NCBI GenBank assembly: GCA_030643125.1
Contig: DAOWML010000123.1
Coordinates: 1 to 7,062, forward strand
Length of the DNA: 7,062 nucleotides
From: Bacteroidales bacterium
Lineage (GTDB): Bacteria; Bacteroidota; Bacteroidia; Bacteroidales; UBA12077
Reading direction: 5' to 3'
The notes beneath the pieces are model-generated. The model had not been told where the DNA came from and searched no databases. It saw only the letters and a program-made list of their open reading frames with translations. The first letter of the stretch is position 1. Each line of letters begins with the position of its first letter. Positions 1 through 5,510 of the stretch are shown in pieces. The translations under genes were made by a program, and so were the position numbers.

Positions 1-1
1 A

Positions 2-61
2 AAAGAAGGATTTTTAAAAGGCTGTGAGAGGCTGGGTATTACTTTATTCACTGATAAATGA
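2..61 (+). CDS. possible C-terminal tail of an upstream gene (partial)
   Basis: Frame 2 is open from the left edge to a TGA at 59-61 and reads KEGFLKGCERLGITLFTDK. The composition is protein-like, and it ends 14 bp before the next ATG, so it could be the last 19 residues of a gene that begins outside the window. Frame 1 is also open, but only to a TGA at 25-27. The stretch is too short to assign a family. If the next stub is a TolC remnant, a TetR-type regulator would be a plausible neighbour, but nothing in these residues proves it. Confidence 0.3.
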   Translation, partial: KEGFLKGCERLGITLFTDK

Positions 62-75
62 GAAATTAAAACATA

Positions 76-180
76 ATGAAACTAAAATTAATATTAAAAT
101 ATTGTCTGTTTATTGTTTTGTTATTTGCTGGGAAGCTGTTTGCTCAGGAAACAGCGGCATTTAGCCTGAAAGTTTATTAG
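76..180 (+). pseudogene. truncated signal-peptide stub, possibly remnant of a TolC-like outer-membrane efflux gene
   Basis: A 34-codon reading frame starts at ATG 76 and stops at TAG 178-180. It begins with a good Bacteroidetes-type export signal: MKLK, a hydrophobic stretch at residues 5-18, and a cleavage-like LFAQE at residues 21-25. Only about ten residues follow (ETAAFSLKVY). The motif AFSLK shortly after the signal peptide is familiar from the start of Bacteroidetes TolC-family outer-membrane proteins, where it usually continues as SLKEA. Here the similarity ends at SLK and a stop follows two codons later. No other frame downstream restores a protein. I read it as the 5' end of a gene whose body has been deleted. 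It could instead be a genuine short secreted peptide. The TolC assignment rests on a five-residue match and is inference. Confidence 0.4.
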
Positions 181-215
181 TAAAATGGTTAACTTGTAAA
201 ATTTAGTGACGGAAA

Positions 216-258
216 AACCTGTCAGAGTCTGTAGGTTGACGGTGGGTAAAATAGACCC
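216..258. repeat. two adjacent imperfect inverted repeats
   Basis: The first pairs AACCT (216-220) with AGGTT (233-237), and an inner CAG/CTG pairing is possible at 223-225 and 229-231. The second pairs GGGT (244-247) with ACCC (255-258) around a 7-nt AT-rich loop. Neither is followed by a T-run, so they are not convincing intrinsic terminators. They may be decayed copies of an interspersed palindromic element or the remains of a deleted gene's 3' region. Confidence 0.35.
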
Positions 259-284
259 GACAGTGTTTGTATTATTAGGTAGCG

Positions 285-303
285 GCAGTTAGCAGTTGGC
301 AGG
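285..303. repeat. short GCAGTTG-type heptad repeat
   Basis: Units GCAGTTA (285-291), GCAGTTG (292-298) and a partial GCAG (299-302) lie in tandem. Degenerate heptads of this kind are common between genes in Bacteroidetes genomes. With fewer than three units the tract is small, and no function can be read from it. Confidence 0.5.
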
Positions 304-445
304 AAACAGTATATTAGTTAACAAGTAAATTAGAAAACTTGGATTAAAGTTAAATAGACAAAATGATTAAATTTTTTAATATATAAATTAAATGTAAAAA
401 AGCTCGAGACTCATAGCTTGCAACTAAAAATTTTGAACTCAAAAC

Positions 446-1690
446 ATGAAACTAAAATATACTCTGTTAATATTTATTTTATCAGTAAGTCAGGCGTTTG
501 CACAAGATACTGATGAGAAAAAAATCAAATTTAATGTTTCCGGATTTATTAAAAGTGATATTTATTATGATTCGCGACAAAATGTTGAAGCATTAGAAGG
601 CTTGCTACACATTTTTCCAAAAGATGTAAATTACGATGCAAATGGAAAAGACATAAATACACATGGTTCATTTAATATAATTGATATTTCATCAAGAATA
701 AGAGGAAAAGTAACCGGACCGGATGTGTTAGGTGCAAAATTAACAGGATTAGTTGAGATTGATTTTACTGGTGGAGCAGATGGATTTACAAGTCGGGTTC
801 GTTTGCGCCATGCATATTCGAAATTGAACTGGAAAAATACTGAAATATTGTTAGGAAGAGAATGGCATCCTATGTTTGTTAAGGAAGTTTATCCATCGGT
901 AATATCATTAAATACAGGTATTCCCTTTCAGCCATTTAATCGAAGTCCTATGTTGCAGTTATCTCATAGGATAAATGATTTTAAAATTATTGCAGCTGCA
1001 ATTTCACAAAGTGATTATGCTAATAAAGGACCAGATGGAAAATCATCTAAATATCTTAAAAATTCAAATATTCCGAATCTGCATTTACAGTTACAATATA
1101 ATCCTGGCGATTTATTAGTTGGTATAGCTGCCGATTATAAATGTATTCAGCCCAGAATATCAGTTGATACTGCAATAACATCGGGGATAAATTATGCAAC
1201 GGATGAGAAGTTAAGTTCTTATGCGGGAATGGCGTTTTTTAAATATCAAAAATCAAAATTAACTATTAAAGGGAAAGCTATTTACGGACAAAATCTTTCT
1301 GAAAGTATAATGCCTGGTGGTTATGGAGTAAGCAATATAGATAGTACTTCAGGTATTGAAAAATACACACCGTTTAATCACTTATATATGTGGGGTAATA
1401 TAATTTATGGCGATAAAACAAAATTCGGATTATTCGGAGGTTATACGAAAAATCTGGGTGCAAATGATCCAATCGTGGGAAGTACATATGGAATGGCTTT
1501 GGATGTTGATTATTTTTATAGAATCACACCAACCATATCACATAAAATAAAAAATTTCATGTTAGCGCTTGAGCTGGAATATACTGTTGCAGCTTATGGA
1601 ACGATGGATGAATTAGATTACGGAAAGATTGAAAATACACACGAAGTTTCAAATACCAGAGTTTTATTTTCTGTATTTCACTTTTTTTAA
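446..1690 (+). CDS. outer-membrane beta-barrel porin, DcaP-like
   Basis: This is a predicted outer-membrane porin of 414 residues, probably a trimeric channel for small, possibly anionic, solutes. Residues 1-19 form a signal peptide: MKLK, a hydrophobic core, and a cleavage site at AFA/QD. The mature part has alternating hydrophobic and polar strands and ends in VLFSVFHFF, with the C-terminal Phe expected of a barrel recognised by the Bam machinery. The segment RLRHAYSKLNWKNTEILLG with the following REWHPMF (about residues 119-144) resembles the strand pair of DcaP-like proteins, which are widespread in Bacteroidetes under 'porin' or 'hypothetical' labels. An in-frame TGA at 434-436 fixes ATG 446 as the first possible start. 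No Shine-Dalgarno site is visible. The symporter follows after 206 bp, so the two could cooperate in uptake but need not share a transcript. The substrate is unknown. Barrel and export are well supported; the family name is less certain. Confidence 0.8.
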   Translation: MKLKYTLLIFILSVSQAFAQDTDEKKIKFNVSGFIKSDIYYDSRQNVEALEGLLHIFPKDVNYDANGKDINTHGSFNIIDISSRIRGKVTGPDVLGAKLTGLVEIDFTGGADGFTSRVRLRHAYSKLNWKNTEILLGREWHPMFVKEVYPSVISLNTGIPFQPFNRSPMLQLSHRINDFKIIAAAISQSDYANKGPDGKSSKYLKNSNIPNLHLQLQYNPGDLLVGIAADYKCIQPRISVDTAITSGINYATDEKLSSYAGMAFFKYQKSKLTIKGKAIYGQNLSESIMPGGYGVSNIDSTSGIEKYTPFNHLYMWGNIIYGDKTKFGLFGGYTKNLGANDPIVGSTYGMALDVDYFYRITPTISHKIKNFMLALELEYTVAAYGTMDELDYGKIENTHEVSNTRVLFSVFHFF

Positions 1691-1715
1691 GAAATGGGTA
1701 TTACCACGAACGGCA

Positions 1716-1741
1716 AATTACGAAGTAATTAGCGAAGCTAA
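1716..1741. repeat. two tandem perfect hairpins, each with a GAA triloop
   Basis: AATTAC (1716-1721) pairs with GTAATT (1725-1730) around GAA. TTAGC (1729-1733) pairs with GCTAA (1737-1741), again around GAA. They overlap by two bases, so both cannot form fully at once. Each is closed by a C-G pair, giving the same C-GAA-G apex. They start 26 bp after the porin stop codon and could act as a 3' mRNA-stabilising structure or be decayed repeats. There is no T-run after them. Confidence 0.5.
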
Positions 1742-1773
1742 GTCCTTACCGACAGATAATTTAATGGGTAATG

Positions 1774-1805
1774 AAAAATGACAAAATGATTGAATGATAA
1801 AATGC
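1774..1805. repeat. octamer repeat tract, forward arm (NNAAATGA)
   Basis: Four consecutive 8-bp units fit NNAAATGA: AAAAATGA, CAAAATGA, TTGAATGA and TAAAATGC. It is the partner of the inverted tract at 1831-1862. Positions 1784-1796 can pair with 1848-1860 over 13 positions, twelve Watson-Crick and one G-T. Confidence 0.6.
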
Positions 1806-1830
1806 TTATGAAAGATTATGACAGAAAATA

Positions 1831-1862
1831 ACATTTATTCATTTTTGCATTTAATCATTTAC
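1831..1862. repeat. octamer repeat tract, inverted arm (TCATTTNN)
   Basis: Four consecutive 8-bp units (ACATTTAT, TCATTTTT, GCATTTAA, TCATTTAC) are the reverse complement of the NNAAATGA unit found at 1774-1805. The tract ends 34 bp before the symporter start. In the RNA the two tracts could form a long imperfect stem with a loop of roughly 25-50 nt. Confidence 0.6.
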
Positions 1863-1896
1863 ACTAAAATAACAGTAGAACCAAAAAATATAAGAT

Positions 1897-3351
1897 ATGG
1901 CAGTAAAAATTATAGTATTAGCAGCTTATGCTTTAATGATAATTGTTATCGGAATTATCGGTTTGCGAAAAACAAAATCATTTTCCGATTTTTTTCTTGG
2001 TGGAGGAAATGTTGGTCCATGGATGACAGCATTTTCGTATGGAACAGCTTATTTTTCGGCTGTTGTTTTTATTGGTTTTGCAGGTAAAGTAGGCTGGGGA
2101 TTCGGTTATTCCGGAATTTGGATTGGAGTTTTTAATGCTTTAGTCGGTGTGTTAGGAGTTTGGGCTATAATGGGTTGGAGAATTAAAAAGATGTCAATCG
2201 ATTATGATGTTTCTACATTAAGTGAATTTCTTGAAAAGAGATATGATAGTGGATCTCTTAAACTTGCTTCTTCGATTGCAATTTTTGTTTTTTTAGTACC
2301 GTATTCAGCAGCAGTATTTATTGGACTGTCAAAATTATTTGAAGCATCTTTTCCCGATATTGATTATTGGCACGTTGTTGTGGCAATGGGAGTATTTACT
2401 TCAATTTATTTGGTATTGGGTGGTTATAAATCAATGACAATGATAGATACTATTTTTGGAATGATAATGACCGCCAGTGTTATTGTTTTGGTATTTTTTA
2501 CTGTAAATAAGGGCGGTGGTATTATTTCTATTACTGAGACATTGTCAAATATTAATCCCAAATTAACTGAAGTAGTTGGTCCTCCCGGTTGGTGGCCGTT
2601 GTTTTCGCTGATATTTCTAACAAGTGTTGCTCCGTTTGCAATGCCACAACTGATTCAAAAATTCTATGCAATTAAGGACAGAAGGTCTATTAAAATAGGA
2701 ATGGTAGCATCTACATTTTTTGCTTTGTTAATTGGATGTATTGCATACTTTATTGGTTCAACTTCCAGAGTTTTCTTAAATCCCGGAAATGCTCCATTGT
2801 CATTTCCTGCAGGTGATGCAAGTGTTCTTGATCCGGATGCATTAATGCCGGAACTTCTAAATATGGTCGTGCCAGAATCGCTAACAATAATTATTCTCAT
2901 TCTTATATTATCAGCATCAATGTCAACCCTGGCTGCGTTGGTTTTAATCTCAAGCTCATCATTAGTAAAAGATTTTTATGCCGGATTTATTAATAAGAAC
3001 GTAAGTGATAAAGGACTTACTTTTTTAATGAGGGTTGGAAGCATATTATTTATTTTGATTTCAGTAATTATTGCATTAATAAAACCAGATTCTATTGTTG
3101 CAATTTTAGGAATTTCATGGGGTGCCGTCGGATCATTCTTCTTAGGTCCATTTGTTTGGGGATTATTTAATAAGAATATGAATAAAGTTGGAGCAATATC
3201 TTCTTCTGTTCTTGGATTGGTTGTGTGTGTGGGATTATTTATCATTTGGGGACCAAAATCATCGCCTCAGGCAGGGACTATTGGAATGATTGTTTCATTA
3301 GTAGTTAATCCTGTATTTAGTTATGCATATAATTTAATTCAGAAGAAATAA
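1897..3351 (+). CDS. sodium:solute symporter (SSS family)
   Basis: This is a 484-residue multi-spanning inner-membrane protein predicted to take up an organic solute with Na+. The N-terminus is a membrane helix (about residues 4-22). It is followed by FSDFFLGGGNVGPW (about 29-42), the family's typical 'DFFLaGR' loop leading into TM2. Later hydrophobic segments match the usual LeuT-like fold. The helix around LSASMSTLAALVLISSSSLV (338-357) is the family's TM8 region; its adjacent S343 and T344 align with the Ser/Thr of the Na2 sodium site (S340/T341 in PutP). Length is normal for the family. An in-frame TAA at 1891-1893, one codon before ATG 1897, fixes the start. The ribosome-binding region is AT-rich without a Shine-Dalgarno site. 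The substrate cannot be read from the sequence; proline, pantothenate, monocarboxylates and sugars are all handled by relatives. The porin upstream and the oxoacid genes downstream make an amino or organic acid possible. Confidence 0.88.
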   Translation: MAVKIIVLAAYALMIIVIGIIGLRKTKSFSDFFLGGGNVGPWMTAFSYGTAYFSAVVFIGFAGKVGWGFGYSGIWIGVFNALVGVLGVWAIMGWRIKKMSIDYDVSTLSEFLEKRYDSGSLKLASSIAIFVFLVPYSAAVFIGLSKLFEASFPDIDYWHVVVAMGVFTSIYLVLGGYKSMTMIDTIFGMIMTASVIVLVFFTVNKGGGIISITETLSNINPKLTEVVGPPGWWPLFSLIFLTSVAPFAMPQLIQKFYAIKDRRSIKIGMVASTFFALLIGCIAYFIGSTSRVFLNPGNAPLSFPAGDASVLDPDALMPELLNMVVPESLTIIILILILSASMSTLAALVLISSSSLVKDFYAGFINKNVSDKGLTFLMRVGSILFILISVIIALIKPDSIVAILGISWGAVGSFFLGPFVWGLFNKNMNKVGAISSSVLGLVVCVGLFIIWGPKSSPQAGTIGMIVSLVVNPVFSYAYNLIQKK

Positions 3352-3362
3352 TATATTAATAA

Positions 3363-3375
3363 ACATACGGTATGT
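3363..3375. promoter_or_regulatory. perfect 13-bp palindrome, possible operator
   Basis: ACATAC and GTATGT flank a central G. The centre is too tight for an RNA hairpin, so a protein-binding DNA site is the more natural reading. It begins 12 bp after the symporter stop and lies 45 bp upstream of the flavodoxin -7 element, where an activator or repressor could act. No second copy is evident upstream of the other genes. Confidence 0.35.
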
Positions 3376-3420
3376 AGCGTTATAATTGAGATTGCTGATA
3401 TGAAAAATGTAAATTAATTG

Positions 3421-3428
3421 TATATTTG
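3421..3428 (+). promoter_or_regulatory. Bacteroidetes-type -7 promoter element for the flavodoxin operon
   Basis: TATATTTG is a perfect match to TAnnTTTG, the -7 consensus of the Bacteroidetes primary sigma factor. It lies 35 bp upstream of the flavodoxin ATG, which would leave a leader of about 30 nt. A -33 TTG at the usual spacing is not present; the nearest candidates, at 3386-3388 and 3392-3394, are too far upstream. The call therefore rests on the -7 box and its position. Confidence 0.5.
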
Positions 3429-3463
3429 TACGAAACGACAAGAAAATTATAAAAAAATATAAA

Positions 3464-3985
3464 ATGAAAAAGATAGGATTATTTTATGGCCCACTTGGTG
3501 GATCAACCGAAAAAGTGGCAAAAAAAGTTGCTGCTGCTCTTGGAAATGAAAATATTGATTTAATTCCAGCTAAAGATGCAAGAACAGCTGATGTAGAAAA
3601 ATACGAGAATGTCATTTTTGGATTATCTACAATAGGTAAAGAAACATGGGAATCAGACAAACCTGCTAATGACTGGGATGCTTTTCTTCCGGAAGTTGAA
3701 AAGGTTGATTACTCGAATAAAGTAATTGCTATGTTTGGTTTAGGTGATCAGATTACTTATGATTTACATTTTGTTGATGCTTTAGGAATTGTTGCCGGAA
3801 AAATTTTACCAAAAGGAGCTAAAATTATTGGACAGGTTGAAACTGAAGCTTACGATTTCAGAGAGTCTTTAGCTGTTATTGATGGTAAATTTATCGGATT
3901 GCCGGTAAATGAAGATTTTGAACCTGAATTAACTGACGAAAGAGTAAATAACTGGGTTGAAAAAATTAAGACTAATTTTATATAA
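3464..3985 (+). CDS. fldA: long-chain flavodoxin with an atypical FMN phosphate loop
   Basis: Flavodoxins are small cytoplasmic FMN proteins that carry low-potential electrons and replace ferredoxin, often under iron limitation. This one has 173 residues. Family features are the first strand and P-loop KIGLFYGPLGGSTEKVAKKV (2-21), a Trp-containing loop (about 53-71, ending NDW), FGLGDQITYDLHFVDALG (91-108; Y99 in the position of the FMN-stacking Tyr), and AYDFRESLAVIDGKFIGLP (129-147), which is typical of long-chain flavodoxins. Two loops are odd. The canonical T-x-T-G-x-T phosphate loop is P-L-G-G-S-T (10-15), losing the first two hydroxyl residues. The Trp loop is about five residues longer than in Anabaena or E. 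coli flavodoxins. The aminotransferase starts 8 bp downstream, so the two are co-transcribed. It is a plausible electron acceptor for the 2-oxoacid oxidoreductase encoded further on. Flavodoxin identity is firm; normal FMN affinity is not assured. Confidence 0.88.
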   Translation: MKKIGLFYGPLGGSTEKVAKKVAAALGNENIDLIPAKDARTADVEKYENVIFGLSTIGKETWESDKPANDWDAFLPEVEKVDYSNKVIAMFGLGDQITYDLHFVDALGIVAGKILPKGAKIIGQVETEAYDFRESLAVIDGKFIGLPVNEDFEPELTDERVNNWVEKIKTNFI

Positions 3986-3993
3986 ATATTGTT

Positions 3994-5322
3994 ATGGGCA
4001 ATACTTTGACAAGAAAAACACCTATTGATGCTAGTGTTGTTAAAAACAAACTTGAACAAAGCGGATTAGAAAAAGTTGGATTAGCTTCAATTCGTGAATT
4101 AGTTCGATTAGTAAACGAAATAGAAAAGGAAACAGGCGAAAAATACATTCGAATGGAAATGGGTGTTCCCGGTTTACCTCCAGCCCAGGTTGGTATTGAA
4201 GGAGAAATAGCTGCACTAAAAAGTGGCGTGGCTTCTAAGTATCCAATGATCGAAGGAGTTGATATTCTTAAAAAGGAAATATCCCGGTTTGTAAAGAATT
4301 TTATGAATATTGAGGTTGATGAAAAGAATTGTATACCTACTGTTGGTTCGAACCAGGGAGGATTAGCTTCATTTCTTGTTTCATGCCGACGCGATGAAAA
4401 GAAAGATCATACACTATTTATTGATCCGGGATTTCCGGTACAAAAGCAACAACATCATTTACTGGGATTAAAATACGAAACTTTTGATGTATATAACTAT
4501 AGAGGTGATAAATTAAGGGCAAAACTTGAATCTTATCTTGAAAAAGGAAATATTTCAACTATTTTGTATTCGAATCCCAATAATCCGTCATGGATTTGTT
4601 TTACCGAAAAAGAATTACAGATTATTGGAGAACTGGCAACTAAGTATGATGTAGTTGTTATAGAAGATTTAGCGTATTTTGCAATGGATTTTCGTAAAGA
4701 TTTATCTAAACCGGGCGTTGCACCATATCAGGCATCGGTAGCAAATTATACCGGTAATTATATTCTGTTGATTTCAAGTTCTAAGTCATTTAGTTATGCA
4801 GGTCAGCGAATTGGAATGCTTGTAATTTCAAACGAGTTGTTTAAACGTAATTTTCCCGATCTAAAACGGTTTTATAAAACAGATGGTTTTGGCTATTCAA
4901 TGATATATGGGGCTTTGTATCCATTATCATCAGGGACAAGTCATTCGGCACAATATGGATTGGCTGCTATGCTAAAAGCTGCTAATGATGGTGACTTTAA
5001 TTTTGTAGAAAGTGTTAGGGAATATGGTGAAAGAGCTAAAATAATGAAGAAACTTTTTACTGATAATGGATTTGAGATAGTATATGATATGGATGAGAAT
5101 GAACCATTAGCTGATGGTTTTTACTTTACTTTTTCGTATCCGGAAATAGGTGGTTTAGAATTGATTGAGGAATTACTTTATTACGGAATTAGTGCAATTT
5201 CTCTGGCCACTACAGGCAGTGAAAGGACAGAAGGTATACGTGCTTGTGTTTCACAGATTCACAAAAGCCGGTTTAAAGATTTGGAATACAGACTACAGGT
5301 TTTTAACGAACATCACAGCTAA
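3994..5322 (+). CDS. fold-type I PLP-dependent aminotransferase (class I/II)
   Basis: This 442-residue cytoplasmic enzyme is predicted to move an amino group between an amino acid and a 2-oxoacid using pyridoxal phosphate. Key residues are all present. SNPNNP (193-198) holds N194, D225 in EDLAYF (224-229) pairs with the PLP ring nitrogen, and Y228 is nearby. K264 in SSSKSFSYAGQRIG is the Schiff-base lysine, and R272 binds phosphate. R416 in GIRACVSQ is the likely substrate-carboxylate arginine. YPMIEGVDILKKEI (83-96) is the usual N-terminal small-domain segment. The usual G-W-R-x-G after the lysine is G-Q-R-I-G here. The protein is about 40-50 residues longer than typical AspC-like enzymes, mainly through an N-terminal extension. 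ATG 3994 lies 8 bp after the flavodoxin stop, so translation may be coupled. Substrate is unknown; a branched-chain or aromatic amino acid would fit the downstream 2-oxoacid oxidoreductase, but this is inference. Confidence 0.87.
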   Translation: MGNTLTRKTPIDASVVKNKLEQSGLEKVGLASIRELVRLVNEIEKETGEKYIRMEMGVPGLPPAQVGIEGEIAALKSGVASKYPMIEGVDILKKEISRFVKNFMNIEVDEKNCIPTVGSNQGGLASFLVSCRRDEKKDHTLFIDPGFPVQKQQHHLLGLKYETFDVYNYRGDKLRAKLESYLEKGNISTILYSNPNNPSWICFTEKELQIIGELATKYDVVVIEDLAYFAMDFRKDLSKPGVAPYQASVANYTGNYILLISSSKSFSYAGQRIGMLVISNELFKRNFPDLKRFYKTDGFGYSMIYGALYPLSSGTSHSAQYGLAAMLKAANDGDFNFVESVREYGERAKIMKKLFTDNGFEIVYDMDENEPLADGFYFTFSYPEIGGLELIEELLYYGISAISLATTGSERTEGIRACVSQIHKSRFKDLEYRLQVFNEHHS

Positions 5323-5400
5323 AGATTAAGCCGATAAAAAATTACTGGTTTTTCATGATTCCAAGTCGCTGAATATTAATGGAATACGGGATGATAGAAA

Positions 5401-5416
5401 CCTGTTGAATAACAGG
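5401..5416. repeat. perfect inverted repeat, CCTGTT-gaat-AACAGG
   Basis: A 6-bp stem with a 4-nt loop sits 44 bp upstream of the vor operon -7 element. On the + strand it is followed by CGCAAAC, not a T-run, so it is a poor intrinsic terminator there. On the - strand TTTCTATC follows it, but no - strand gene ends here. It may be a transcription-pausing structure, an operator, or a weak terminator of the flavodoxin-aminotransferase mRNA. Confidence 0.4.
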
Positions 5417-5459
5417 CGCAAACAAGGCCGCTATACTGAAAAATCTGACTAAAAAATAT

Positions 5460-5467
5460 TACCTTTG
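5460..5467 (+). promoter_or_regulatory. Bacteroidetes-type -7 promoter element for the vor operon
   Basis: TACCTTTG matches TAnnTTTG perfectly and lies 43 bp before the ATG of the ferredoxin-like subunit, leaving a leader of roughly 35-40 nt. No TTG stands at the usual -33 spacing, so the upstream element is weak or absent. Together with the 188-bp gap it argues that the oxidoreductase operon has its own promoter. Confidence 0.6.
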
Positions 5468-5510
5468 TGTGCATTCAAAAAAATAATAAAAACTAAATTA
5501 TATAATTATA

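Larger units (their letters stand above)
181..445. other. non-coding spacer upstream of the porin gene
   Basis: This 265-bp stretch has no credible gene on either strand. It is AT-rich towards the porin (about 300-445) and less so at 210-303. It holds two imperfect hairpins at 216-258 and a heptad repeat at 285-303, listed separately. It also carries the 12-mer GACAAAATGATT at 357-368, which recurs at 1780-1791 in the spacer before the symporter. No perfect TAnnTTTG promoter element is visible, so the porin promoter could not be placed. Confidence 0.6.
1691..1896. other. repeat-rich spacer between porin and symporter
   Basis: This 206-bp non-coding spacer carries two adjacent hairpins (1716-1741) and two inverted octamer tracts (1774-1805 and 1831-1862), listed separately. 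GGGTA recurs at 1696-1700 and 1766-1770, and TTACC at 1701-1705 and 1746-1750, giving further inverted pairing across the first half. A weak -7-like CATTTTTG lies at 1840-1847 (one mismatch to TAnnTTTG), inside a repeat tract, so I do not call it a promoter. No T-run terminator was found after the porin gene. Confidence 0.6.
5323..5510. other. spacer between aminotransferase and ferredoxin-subunit genes
   Basis: This 188-bp non-coding stretch separates two transcription units. It holds a perfect 6-bp inverted repeat at 5401-5416, a longer-range ATTCC/GGAAT pair (5358-5362 and 5381-5385), and a -7 promoter element at 5460-5467. No classical hairpin plus T-run terminator for the aminotransferase transcript is visible on the + strand. 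Confidence 0.55.

Noticed and set aside
285..303. CRISPR-like array or insertion-sequence end at the heptad repeat
   Set aside because: Units are only 7 bp with no spacers, and there are no terminal inverted repeats or transposase gene nearby.
187..330. Similar stretches TTAACTTGTAAA and TTAACAAGTAAA as a repeat pair
   Set aside because: They differ at two positions and are AT-rich; the similarity is within what chance would give.
1840..1847. CATTTTTG as a -7 promoter element for the symporter
   Set aside because: It misses the first T of TAnnTTTG, no -33 partner is visible, and it arises naturally inside the octamer tract.
1818..2087. 89-codon + strand frame overlapping the symporter start
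   Set aside because: It runs in another frame over the well-supported symporter and its first part lies in the octamer repeat tract; its Phe/Cys/Trp-rich product looks like no protein family.
2664..3245. Two - strand frames (2664-2900 and 2976-3245)
   Set aside because: Both lie wholly inside the symporter gene on the opposite strand, have no recognisable motifs, and their composition is that expected from antisense of a membrane protein.
3850..4059. - strand frame across the flavodoxin-aminotransferase junction
   Set aside because: It is antisense to two confident genes and has no motif.
5401..5416. Intrinsic terminator for the flavodoxin-aminotransferase transcript
   Set aside because: The stem is perfect but no T-run follows on the + strand, so I list it only as an inverted repeat.
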